6,322 nt of DNA. Source: Flavobacteriia bacterium. Lineage in GTDB: Bacteria > Bacteroidota > Bacteroidia > Flavobacteriales > Flavobacteriaceae. Below the pieces are notes generated by a model that was not told where the DNA came from, did no database searches, and saw only the letters and a list, made by a program, of their open reading frames with translations. Positions 1-6,322 of this stretch are shown here, one piece after another. The stretch's first letter is position 1; each line of letters starts with the position of its first letter. The stretch is from the NCBI GenBank assembly GCA_030626085.1, contig DAOUPQ010000110.1:1-6322 (forward strand). Reading direction: 5' to 3'. Position numbers and translations under genes: made by a program.

Positions 1-2
1 AA

Positions 3-1676
3 CAAAAAGACAAGTTAAATATCAGTGCTGAAGAGCTTAAATTATTAGAAGAAACACATAAAGGTTTTGTAAGGGCCGGTGTTAATCTTAACGAAGAAAA
101 ACAAACCAGGTTACGTGAATTAAATAGTCGATTGGCCGTTCTTTCACAAAAATTTGGCGACAATCTGTTAAACGAAACCAATGGTTTTGAGCTTTATATA
201 AGCGACAGCAAAGATCTGGGTAATGCTTCAAAAGGTTTACTGGCCGTTGCTGCAAATGAAAGTAAAAAAAGAGGTCATGATAATGGTTGGTCTTTCACTT
301 TACACAGACCTAGTATAAATCCTTTTTTACAAGCCTCAGCAAATCGTGAAATGCGTAATAAAATTTATGATGGTTATGCAATGCGTGGCAACAACGATAA
401 CAAAAATGATAACAAAGCCATATTAGAAGAAATGGCTTCAATTCGTGTAGAAAAAGCTCAATTAAAAGGATATAAAACACATGCTGCTTTTGTTTTGTCA
501 GATAATATGGCTGAAACTCCTGAAGCTGTTTATGCTTTTATGGATAAATTATGGACACCGGCATTAAATAGAGCAAAAAGAGAACGAGATGCCCTGGAAA
601 AAATGATGAAAAAAGAAGGAGTTGAAGGAACGTTTGATGGAAGTGATTGGCGTTATTATGTTGAAAAAGTGAGAAAAGATAAATATAATTTTGACGAAGA
701 AGAAACCCGTCCGTATTTTGAATTTACATCGGTTAGAGAGGGTGTTTTTATGCTGGCAAACAAATTATTTGGATTGACATTTAAAGAATTGAATGACGTT
801 CCAAAATGGCATAAAGATCAACAGGTTTTTGAAGTGTTAGAGGCTGATGGAAGTCATTTAGGTATAATTTATATGGATTTCTTTGCACGCGAAAGTAAAA
901 GAGGTGGCGCCTGGATGAACGCTTTGAGAAGTCAATCAAATGTGAATGGAATGATTACTCCTATCGTAACCAATAATTTTAATTTTCCTCCTGCAACTAA
1001 AGGCACACCTTCACTATTATCTTTTACTGAAGCCCAAACATTTTTTCATGAATTTGGTCATGGATTACATGGATTATTATCAAATGTAAAATATGAATCA
1101 CTTTCAGGTACTAATGTTCCAAGAGATTTTGTTGAATTTCCTTCACAAGTAATGGAAAACTGGATGAGTGAACCTGAAGTATTAAAATTATATGCCAAAC
1201 ATTATAAAACAGGTAAAGTAATTCCTGAATCATTAATTAAAAAAATGAATGAAGCCAATGATTTTAATGAAGGTTTTAGAACTGTTGAATATATGGCCGC
1301 AGCTTATTTAGATATGGCATGGCATACTTTGCAAGATACCAAACAACAAAAAGCTATCGAATTTGAGAAAAAAGAAATGGATCGTTTAGGTTTGATTGAT
1401 GAAATTATTCCGCGATACAGAAGTACTTATTTTTCACATATTTTTGCAGGCGGATACTCATCCGGGTATTACAGTTATTTGTGGTCAGAAGTTTTAGATG
1501 CTGATGCATTTGAAGCTTTTAAGGAAACAGAAAATATTTTTGATCCTGAATTGGCAAAAAAATATAGAAAAATGTTAAGTCAGGGAGGTACAAAAAAAGG
1601 AATGGAACTTTATAAAGATTTCAGAGGAAAAGAGCCAAATATAGATGCTTTGATCAAAAAAAGAGGATTAAATTAA
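3..1676 (+). CDS. dcp: M3 family zinc peptidase, peptidyl-dipeptidase Dcp type (5' end outside window)
   Basis: The frame is open from base 3 with no stop, so 557 residues are visible and the true start lies upstream. The first in-window candidate, a TTG at 132, sits inside conserved helical sequence (LNSRLAVLSQKFG) and is not a real start. Family members are usually about 680-720 residues, so about 130-150 are missing. Numbering from base 3, the zinc site is HEFGH at 349-353, with the third ligand Glu378 in DFVEFPSQ, the standard M3 spacing. The C-terminal substrate-binding block follows at 479-494 (His479, GGY, YYSYLW). The ending (DFRGKEPNIDALIKKRGL) is typical of Dcp. Dcp enzymes remove C-terminal dipeptides from peptides. 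Whether this one is cytoplasmic or an exported lipoprotein, as many Bacteroidota homologues are, depends on the missing N-terminus. Oligopeptidase A (PrlC) is the alternative, but the GLHGLLSNVKYESLSGTNVPRDF run favours Dcp. No frameshift or missing catalytic residue is seen. Confidence 0.95.
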   Translation, partial: QKDKLNISAEELKLLEETHKGFVRAGVNLNEEKQTRLRELNSRLAVLSQKFGDNLLNETNGFELYISDSKDLGNASKGLLAVAANESKKRGHDNGWSFTLHRPSINPFLQASANREMRNKIYDGYAMRGNNDNKNDNKAILEEMASIRVEKAQLKGYKTHAAFVLSDNMAETPEAVYAFMDKLWTPALNRAKRERDALEKMMKKEGVEGTFDGSDWRYYVEKVRKDKYNFDEEETRPYFEFTSVREGVFMLANKLFGLTFKELNDVPKWHKDQQVFEVLEADGSHLGIIYMDFFARESKRGGAWMNALRSQSNVNGMITPIVTNNFNFPPATKGTPSLLSFTEAQTFFHEFGHGLHGLLSNVKYESLSGTNVPRDFVEFPSQVMENWMSEPEVLKLYAKHYKTGKVIPESLIKKMNEANDFNEGFRTVEYMAAAYLDMAWHTLQDTKQQKAIEFEKKEMDRLGLIDEIIPRYRSTYFSHIFAGGYSSGYYSYLWSEVLDADAFEAFKETENIFDPELAKKYRKMLSQGGTKKGMELYKDFRGKEPNIDALIKKRGLN

Positions 1677-1701
1677 ATGTTTTTTAAAAGTCAACTCATC
1701 C

Positions 1702-3525
1702 CTACTTAGAAACATTGTTGCTTCTATCAACATCTGCCATATAAAGTGAAGGATCCATCTCAACTTTTTTAACCGCTTTTTTGGCTATAAAAGTATAGTT
1801 TGGATTAGCCCATCCCCAATCTGGCAAAATTGCTGCTGAAGTAGGTTTTTTACCTAACATCATCTGCAGCGGAATATAAAAATTTTCTGAACTTCCGTCA
1901 GTATAGGTCACTTTCAGATCAATTGGCATTGGCATCTGACCAATTCGTTTTAAAGATATTTTATTATTAGAGATCTCTGCAACAGCATAGTCTATGGTGT
2001 GAATTGTTTGTGTCCATTCATTTAAATACCAATCTAACTGAATACCGGAAACTTTTTCAGCAACACGCTTAAAATCGTTAGGATCAGGATGTTTAAATCT
2101 AAAATCAACAAAATATTTTTTTAAGGTTTTCTCAAGATTTTCCTTTCCAATTATATAACCCAATTGGGATAAAAATATCTCTCCCTTATTATAACTCGCT
2201 ATACCATAAGCCATATTGGTATTATAACGATCGGCATGTGTGGATAAAGGCTCTTCTTTACCTGAATTTGCTATATATACGTATGTTTTGTAAACCCTGT
2301 CAAAATAAAAATCATTTCCTGAACTTGATTCATGTCTGACTAGTGTACTAACATAGGATGTAAATCCTTCATCCATCCAAGGATGTTTGCTTTCATTCGT
2401 CGCTAATACGAATTGAAACCATGAATGCGCCATTTCGTGTCGCATTGTTCCAATAAGTGATGATAAACCTACTTCACTGCTAATTAAAGTATTCATGCCA
2501 TATTCCATACCGCCATCTCCACCTTGAATTATTGAATATTGTTTGTAAGGATATTCTCCTATGGTTCTATTGTAAAACTGCATGGTCTTTACAGCTTCTT
2601 CTTTTAACTTTTTCCATTTCTTTATTGTACTTGGCTCATCTTTATAGAAAAAATGAAGCATTGCACCATTTGGAATTTTAACTTTATCGTGTATATAATT
2701 CTTATCGGCAGCTCCTGTAAAATCATGAACATTTGGTGCTTTAAAATGCCATGTTAATTTTTTCCCTTTTGGTAAATTCAATTCTTTAGATTGATCTTCA
2801 TAACCATGGCCAACTTCTTGAGGATTTTGTAAATAACCGGTACAACCAATGGTATAATCCTTATCAATATGAATAGTTACATCAAAATCACCCCATACTC
2901 CATAAAATTCTCGTGCAATATATTGATTTGCATGCCAGCCTTCTTTATCATATTCAACTAATTTTGGATACCATTGTGTCATTGACAAAGCAACTCCTTC
3001 ATCATTATTTCTACCTGATCTACGAATTTGTTTAGGTACCTGACCAAGAAATTTCATAGTTAAAGTAATTTTTTTACCCGCTTTAATTGGGCTATTTAAA
3101 GTAACTTTTAAAATGGTTCCAAATACTTCGTGTTTTACAGGTTTCCCATTTTGACTTAATGAATTGACTTTAATAAAACCTATTTCATCAGGTTTTAATT
3201 TACTGATTCTACTCTCATATTTTGGTTCAGTTCTTGTGCCTAAATTGTTGACCATTCTACCATCAGGATCTACAATATTTTGCAAACGCATATCCATTTG
3301 ACTTCCGGGTTGGAAAGCGTTGAATTGTAAATGATAAAAAACTTCGGTTAGATCATCAGGAGAATTATTGGTATAAACTATTTTTTGTGTTCCGGTATAT
3401 TGAAATTTTTCCACATCCATATCAATATCCATCACATAGTCAACATGTTGTTGCCAATAAGTATTTTTTTGTGCAAATACTGAAAAACTGATTAACGATA
3501 GAACCAATAATATTAAATTTTTCAT
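1702..3525 (-). CDS. Exported M1 family metallopeptidase (aminopeptidase-like)
   Basis: A complete 607-residue protein. Residues 1-18 form a Sec signal peptide (MKN, hydrophobic stretch, cut near FA|Q), so it acts in the periplasm or outside. Residues about 20-290 form the beta-rich M1 N-terminal domain. The catalytic domain carries GGMEY at 338-342, in place of the classical GAMEN exopeptidase motif, then HEMAH at 363-367. Exactly 18 residues later comes the third zinc ligand, Glu386 (WMDEGF). Tyr445 in SYNKG matches the catalytic tyrosine. The 22-residue spacing from the GGMEY Glu to the zinc site resembles the leukotriene A4 hydrolase branch more than PepN. Family members remove N-terminal residues from peptides; specificity cannot be read here. 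There is no T9SS C-terminal sorting domain, and the protein ends soon after a short beta region. The ATG follows an A/T-rich leader (ATATAAAAA) without a Shine-Dalgarno. It is convergent with the Dcp gene, and a hairpin separates it from the S8 gene upstream. Confidence 0.95.
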   Translation of the reverse strand: MKNLILLVLSLISFSVFAQKNTYWQQHVDYVMDIDMDVEKFQYTGTQKIVYTNNSPDDLTEVFYHLQFNAFQPGSQMDMRLQNIVDPDGRMVNNLGTRTEPKYESRISKLKPDEIGFIKVNSLSQNGKPVKHEVFGTILKVTLNSPIKAGKKITLTMKFLGQVPKQIRRSGRNNDEGVALSMTQWYPKLVEYDKEGWHANQYIAREFYGVWGDFDVTIHIDKDYTIGCTGYLQNPQEVGHGYEDQSKELNLPKGKKLTWHFKAPNVHDFTGAADKNYIHDKVKIPNGAMLHFFYKDEPSTIKKWKKLKEEAVKTMQFYNRTIGEYPYKQYSIIQGGDGGMEYGMNTLISSEVGLSSLIGTMRHEMAHSWFQFVLATNESKHPWMDEGFTSYVSTLVRHESSSGNDFYFDRVYKTYVYIANSGKEEPLSTHADRYNTNMAYGIASYNKGEIFLSQLGYIIGKENLEKTLKKYFVDFRFKHPDPNDFKRVAEKVSGIQLDWYLNEWTQTIHTIDYAVAEISNNKISLKRIGQMPMPIDLKVTYTDGSSENFYIPLQMMLGKKPTSAAILPDWGWANPNYTFIAKKAVKKVEMDPSLYMADVDRSNNVSK

Positions 3526-3585
3526 TTTTTATATATAATTATTCATATGATTTTTCTGTTTCCTTTCTCAGCACAATTTAATAAA

Positions 3586-3630
3586 TCAGGGTTTGACTAA
3601 TATCCGTAATGAATATTTATCAAACCCTGA
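3586..3630 (-). terminator. Hairpin after the S8 protease gene, probable intrinsic terminator
   Basis: A perfect 11-base inverted repeat, TCAGGGTTTGA (3586-3596) and TCAAACCCTGA (3620-3630), encloses a 2x2 internal loop. Inside this a further 5-base pairing (AATAT 3599-3603 with ATATT 3613-3617) leaves a 9-base apical loop. It lies about 24 bases past the S8 stop codon. Read on the minus strand it is followed by TTTATTAAATT, a T-rich but interrupted tract, so termination may be partial. It stands about 60 bases upstream of the M1 start, so an attenuator, mRNA-processing or stability role for the M1 transcript is the alternative. The GC-containing stem stands out in an otherwise AT-rich region. 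Confidence 0.65.
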
Positions 3631-3653
3631 CTAATAATGATTAATTAAATTAA

Positions 3654-5339
3654 TTATTTACTTTTTACCATTTGATCAGCCATTACCAATGCATTGTATG
3701 CATTTAAAACTCTTCCTGAAACTGACAAACTACTAAAAGGAACTTTTTTACCTTCACCTTTAGGAAGTTTAACATCAAAATCAATTTTAATTCCTGAGTT
3801 CATTAATATATGTTTTACCTGACTAGCAGAAAGTTGTGGATAATAAGAACGAACAAGCGCTGCTACACCGGCAACTTCAGGTGATGCCATTGATGTACCT
3901 TGAATAGATTTATATTCGCTCTTTGGAACGGTTGAATATATTTCTAAGCCCGGCGCAAAAATATCAACATTTAATTTACCATAATTTGAAAAACCGGCAA
4001 CTAAATTTTCATCATAATGACGGGTCATAGCACCAACCGTAATTACATTATCGGCAATTTCGTTTATTTTATCTGGAGCATCTGTAGGAAAATTGTCACT
4101 TTTATCAATATTTTTAGAGTCATTACCGGCAGCATGAACCAACAATACATCTTTACTTGCTGCATATTTAATAGCATCATAAACCCACTCGGCATTTGGC
4201 GAATAACTTTTACCAAAGCTCATATTAATCACTTTTGCACCGTTATCAACTGCATAACGAATAGCAAGCGCTACATCTTTATCATATTCATCACCATCAG
4301 GTACTGCTCTAACACTTAATAATTTAACGTTACTGGCAACACCATTCATTCCCTTTCCATTATTTCGCGTAGCTAAAGAAATTCCAGCAACATGCGTACC
4401 ATGCATTTCATCATCTACAGAACCAATTGTAAAAGCATTTCCGTAAGGAATATCTTTAATATCATAAGCATTATCACCAGTAATCGCTCTTCCATCAAAA
4501 TCAACATTGTACATAGTATTTACCTGACTTCCATAATAATCAATTCCTCTTTCTAACTGTTTAGAAGCATCTTCAGCAGTTCCTCCTGAAGAAAGAATTT
4601 TCATCAACAAAGGATTTTGTTCTTCAGCGGATAATGTGTTTAGATCAGTAATTGTGTAATCCTTTTTATTGAATTTCTTTTGTGCAGCAGCATCAGCCTC
4701 TTTTAACATTTTTTCAAGACCCTGATAGTATTCATAATCTTTAGTTGCTTCCGCTACTCTTTTATCAAAATCTTTTTTAACTTTATGGTAATATGCGTAT
4801 TCTTCTTTATCTTTTTCAGATATCTGACCTATTGTTTTATCAGCATATTTTGGATCTAATTTTTTATAGATACGTGTAATCTCAAGCTGTTCAGGAGTGG
4901 CAGCACCTTTTGCTCCTCCTAAAAAGTTCCACCCATGAATATCATCTATATAGCCATTTTTATCATCGTCTTTACCGTTACCTGCAATTTCGCCGGTATT
5001 AACCCAAGCCTGATCTTTTAGATCTTCGTGATTTATATCAATACCAGAATCAATTACAGCCACAATTGTAGTTTGTGTTTTTTTACCTGAAAGAAATTCA
5101 TAGGCTTTTGCCAAACTCATTCCTGGAACAGAATCAGTACTGATATCAGCATGTGGCCAATTTTGTATTTCAGTTTCGCTCATTTCCCCTTTTTTAGCAG
5201 GAACATTAACAGCTGTTATTGAGCCTGCAGGCACAGCTATGCTGTGATATGCATTAGTTTTTGTTGTGTTTTTACTACCGCTACAACTTGCAATAGATAT
5301 TATTAACCCAACACCTAAAAGTAATCTTACTATTCTCAT
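3654..5339 (-). CDS. Subtilisin-like S8 serine protease, lipoprotein, with a large catalytic-domain insert
   Basis: A complete 561-residue protein. The N-terminus is a lipoprotein signal (MRIVRLLLGVGLIISIASC) with the lipidated Cys at 19. The following SGSKNTT has no acidic export signal of the Bacteroidota surface-lipoprotein kind, so a periplasm-facing anchor is likely (inference). The full S8 triad is present: Asp97 (AVIDSG), His313 (HGTHVAG) and Ser483 (GTSMASP), plus oxyanion Asn406 (AAGN). An acidic GNGKDDDKNGYIDD stretch at 121-134 resembles a calcium-binding loop. Asp and His are 216 residues apart, against 32 in subtilisin; residues about 140-305 form an insert rich in Lys, Glu and Tyr, predicted largely helical. 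Only about 55 residues separate the lipid Cys from the catalytic fold, with no recognisable I9 prodomain. The protein ends shortly after the catalytic domain, with no sorting domain. It lies 49 bases downstream of the MBL-fold gene on the same strand, so co-transcription is possible. Its substrate is unknown. Confidence 0.95.
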   Translation of the reverse strand: MRIVRLLLGVGLIISIASCSGSKNTTKTNAYHSIAVPAGSITAVNVPAKKGEMSETEIQNWPHADISTDSVPGMSLAKAYEFLSGKKTQTTIVAVIDSGIDINHEDLKDQAWVNTGEIAGNGKDDDKNGYIDDIHGWNFLGGAKGAATPEQLEITRIYKKLDPKYADKTIGQISEKDKEEYAYYHKVKKDFDKRVAEATKDYEYYQGLEKMLKEADAAAQKKFNKKDYTITDLNTLSAEEQNPLLMKILSSGGTAEDASKQLERGIDYYGSQVNTMYNVDFDGRAITGDNAYDIKDIPYGNAFTIGSVDDEMHGTHVAGISLATRNNGKGMNGVASNVKLLSVRAVPDGDEYDKDVALAIRYAVDNGAKVINMSFGKSYSPNAEWVYDAIKYAASKDVLLVHAAGNDSKNIDKSDNFPTDAPDKINEIADNVITVGAMTRHYDENLVAGFSNYGKLNVDIFAPGLEIYSTVPKSEYKSIQGTSMASPEVAGVAALVRSYYPQLSASQVKHILMNSGIKIDFDVKLPKGEGKKVPFSSLSVSGRVLNAYNALVMADQMVKSK

Positions 5340-5388
5340 TTTTTAATTATGGTTTATATTAATTATATTGATTTTATTTATTGTTTTT
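5340..5388 (-). other. AT-rich spacer between the MBL-fold and S8 genes
   Basis: These 49 bases are almost entirely A and T. On the minus strand the last bases before the S8 ATG are ATTAAAAA, an A-rich leader of the sort Bacteroidota use in place of a Shine-Dalgarno. I see no hairpin with a T-tract and no TAnnTTTG-type -7 element. The simplest reading is read-through from the MBL-fold gene, but a weak promoter in such AT-rich sequence cannot be ruled out. Confidence 0.5.
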
Positions 5389-6249
5389 TTATTGAAAAAC
5401 TTCATTAAAATTATATGTTTTATCGAGACGTACACCTTTGATCGTATGTTTTACAGTACAAAGTTGATGATTGGCATCATGTTCTAAAAAAATATAATAA
5501 TTATTGTCGGCAGCTTTATTTAAAAATTCTGCTTTTTCATTCATCGTAATTAACGGACGCATATCATAACCCATAACATAAGGTAATGGTATATGACCGG
5601 TTGTGGGTAACAGATCAGCAGCAAAAACCAATGTTTTTCCTTGATATTTTATATGAGGAATCATTTGTTTATCTGTATGTCCGTCTGCAAAAAGGATATC
5701 AAAACCTAATTCTGAATTTACTAGAAAATCCTTTTCAGGAAGTGAAACAAAATTCAATTGACCACTTTCTTCAATAGGATTGATGTTTTCTTTTAAGAAA
5801 GAGGCTTTTTCTCTTTGGTTAGGAACTGCAGCCCATTTCCAATGATCTTTATTAGACCAAAATCTGGCATTTTTAAAAGCTGGTTCATAACCGGTTTTAT
5901 TTTTATTCCACTGAATACTACCGCCACAATGATCAAAATGTAAGTGTGTTAAAAAAACATCGGTAATATCATCACGATGGAAACCATATTTGGCGAGAGA
6001 ACTATCTAATGTATCATCCCCGAAAGGGAAATAATAACTAAAAAACTTTTCGTTTTGTTTATCTCCTGTACCGTTATCAATTAAAATCAAACGCTTGTTA
6101 TCTTCAATCAACATACAGCGTAAACTCATATCAATAAGGTTATTACTGTCGGCAGGATTGGTTCTTTGCCAAAGCACTTTGGGCACTACACCAAACATAG
6201 CACCTCCGTCAAGTTTAAAATTTCCGGTCTCAATCGGATAAATTTGCAT
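5389..6249 (-). CDS. MBL-fold metallohydrolase, cytoplasmic, lactonase-like metal site
   Basis: A 286-residue protein when started at the ATG at 6247-6249. The frame stays open to a TTG at 6273, but the eight extra residues (LHSLICHY) look unlike coding sequence, whereas MQIYPIETGNFKLDGGAMFG is the usual opening of this family. The complete binuclear metal site is visible: His102, His104, Asp106 and His107 in THLHFDHCGG, His191 (ADGHT), Asp212 (AADLLP) and His257 (EHDANH). There is no signal peptide or membrane segment, so it should be cytoplasmic, unlike the exported S8 and M1 peptidases nearby. The HxHxDH-His-Asp-His pattern and length resemble lactonases and related hydrolases, including AHL lactonases, but this pattern is shared by many MBL subfamilies, so the substrate is unassigned. 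The S8 gene follows 49 bases downstream on the same strand. No terminator is visible between them. Confidence 0.92.
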   Translation of the reverse strand: MQIYPIETGNFKLDGGAMFGVVPKVLWQRTNPADSNNLIDMSLRCMLIEDNKRLILIDNGTGDKQNEKFFSYYFPFGDDTLDSSLAKYGFHRDDITDVFLTHLHFDHCGGSIQWNKNKTGYEPAFKNARFWSNKDHWKWAAVPNQREKASFLKENINPIEESGQLNFVSLPEKDFLVNSELGFDILFADGHTDKQMIPHIKYQGKTLVFAADLLPTTGHIPLPYVMGYDMRPLITMNEKAEFLNKAADNNYYIFLEHDANHQLCTVKHTIKGVRLDKTYNFNEVFQ

Positions 6250-6322
6250 ATAGTGACAAATTAAGGAATGCAAATATGCAAAATTCTATTCAAAAAGACT
6301 GTTAAATAAAACAAAAAACCTC
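6250..6322 (-). other. Leader region upstream of the MBL-fold gene
   Basis: This is 73 bases of AT-rich sequence before the MBL-fold start, cut by the window edge. On the minus strand it contains CATATTTG (6267-6274) and TTAATTTG (6256-6263), each one base off the Bacteroidota -7 consensus TAnnTTTG. Neither has a TTG at the expected distance upstream, so I do not call a promoter. There is no Shine-Dalgarno before the ATG. The transcription start for this gene is probably here or just outside the window. Confidence 0.4.
6304..6322 (-). terminator. Possible 3' half of a terminator cut by the window edge
   Basis: On the minus strand the window opens with GAGG followed by TTTTTTGTTTTATTT. This looks like the closing arm of a GC stem plus a T-tract, as would end a minus-strand gene lying just beyond the window. 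The matching arm (expected CCTC) is not visible, so this rests on half the structure only. Confidence 0.2.

Noticed and set aside
132..134. TTG as the start of the Dcp gene
   Set aside because: The frame is open and family-like upstream to base 3, so the gene continues beyond the window edge and this codon is internal.
4017..4319. Open frame of 100 codons on the plus strand
   Set aside because: It lies wholly antisense to the S8 gene, across the part encoding its catalytic core. The product is rich in Ile, Asn and Phe with no recognisable domain, as expected from a shadow frame in AT-rich DNA.
5586..5777. Open frame of 63 codons on the plus strand
   Set aside because: It is antisense to the MBL-fold gene, has no start context or recognisable motif, and is explained by the coding sequence on the other strand.
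6250..6273. N-terminal extension of the MBL-fold protein to a TTG start
   Set aside because: The eight extra residues do not resemble the family's N-terminus, and a well-placed ATG at 6249 begins the conserved MQIYPIETGNFKLDGG segment.
6256..6274. Bacteroidota -7 promoter element upstream of the MBL-fold gene
   Set aside because: Two near matches to TAnnTTTG exist, but each has a mismatch and no TTG at the usual distance upstream. Such matches are common in AT-rich sequence.
1..6322. A new defence, mobile or secretion system
   Set aside because: All four genes belong to well-known enzyme families with intact catalytic residues and uniform base composition. There is no integrase, transposase, repeat array or toxin-antitoxin pair.

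Overview
The window looks like ordinary chromosomal DNA from a Bacteroidota bacterium (Flavobacteriia/Sphingobacteriia-like). It is strongly AT-rich (roughly one third G+C by eye). The starts have A/T-rich leaders instead of Shine-Dalgarno sequences. The protein types are familiar from that phylum: a GGMEY-type M1 peptidase, a lipoprotein subtilase with a long insert, and an MBL-fold protein opening with 'IYPIETGNFKLDGGAMFGVVPK'. The genus cannot be decided from the sequence.

Layout: (i) 3-1676, plus strand: the 3' four-fifths of a zinc M3 peptidase of the Dcp type, whose 5' end lies outside the window. (ii) 1677-1701: a 25-base gap between convergent genes. (iii) 1702-3525, minus strand: a complete exported M1-family metallopeptidase. 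(iv) 3526-3653: a spacer with a strong hairpin that looks like the terminator of the next gene. (v) 3654-5339, minus strand: a complete subtilisin-like (S8) serine protease with a lipoprotein signal and a large insert inside its catalytic domain. (vi) 5340-5388: a 49-base AT-rich spacer. (vii) 5389-6249, minus strand: a complete cytoplasmic MBL-fold hydrolase with all seven metal ligands. (viii) 6250-6322: its leader, ending in what may be half of another terminator. No gap exceeds 130 bases, and I see no RNA gene, mobile element, CRISPR or integration site.

How the genes may work together: three of the four encode peptidases that could act in sequence, with the S8 endoprotease cutting proteins, the M1 enzyme trimming N-termini and Dcp removing C-terminal dipeptides. 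This is inference from families and proximity only. The MBL gene and the S8 gene could share a transcript (same strand, 49 bases apart). The hairpin after the S8 gene suggests the M1 gene is at least partly separate, and the Dcp gene is on the other strand. I found no convincing evidence of a new multi-gene system. The most unusual item is the roughly 165-residue insert in the S8 catalytic domain, together with the lack of a recognisable prodomain.
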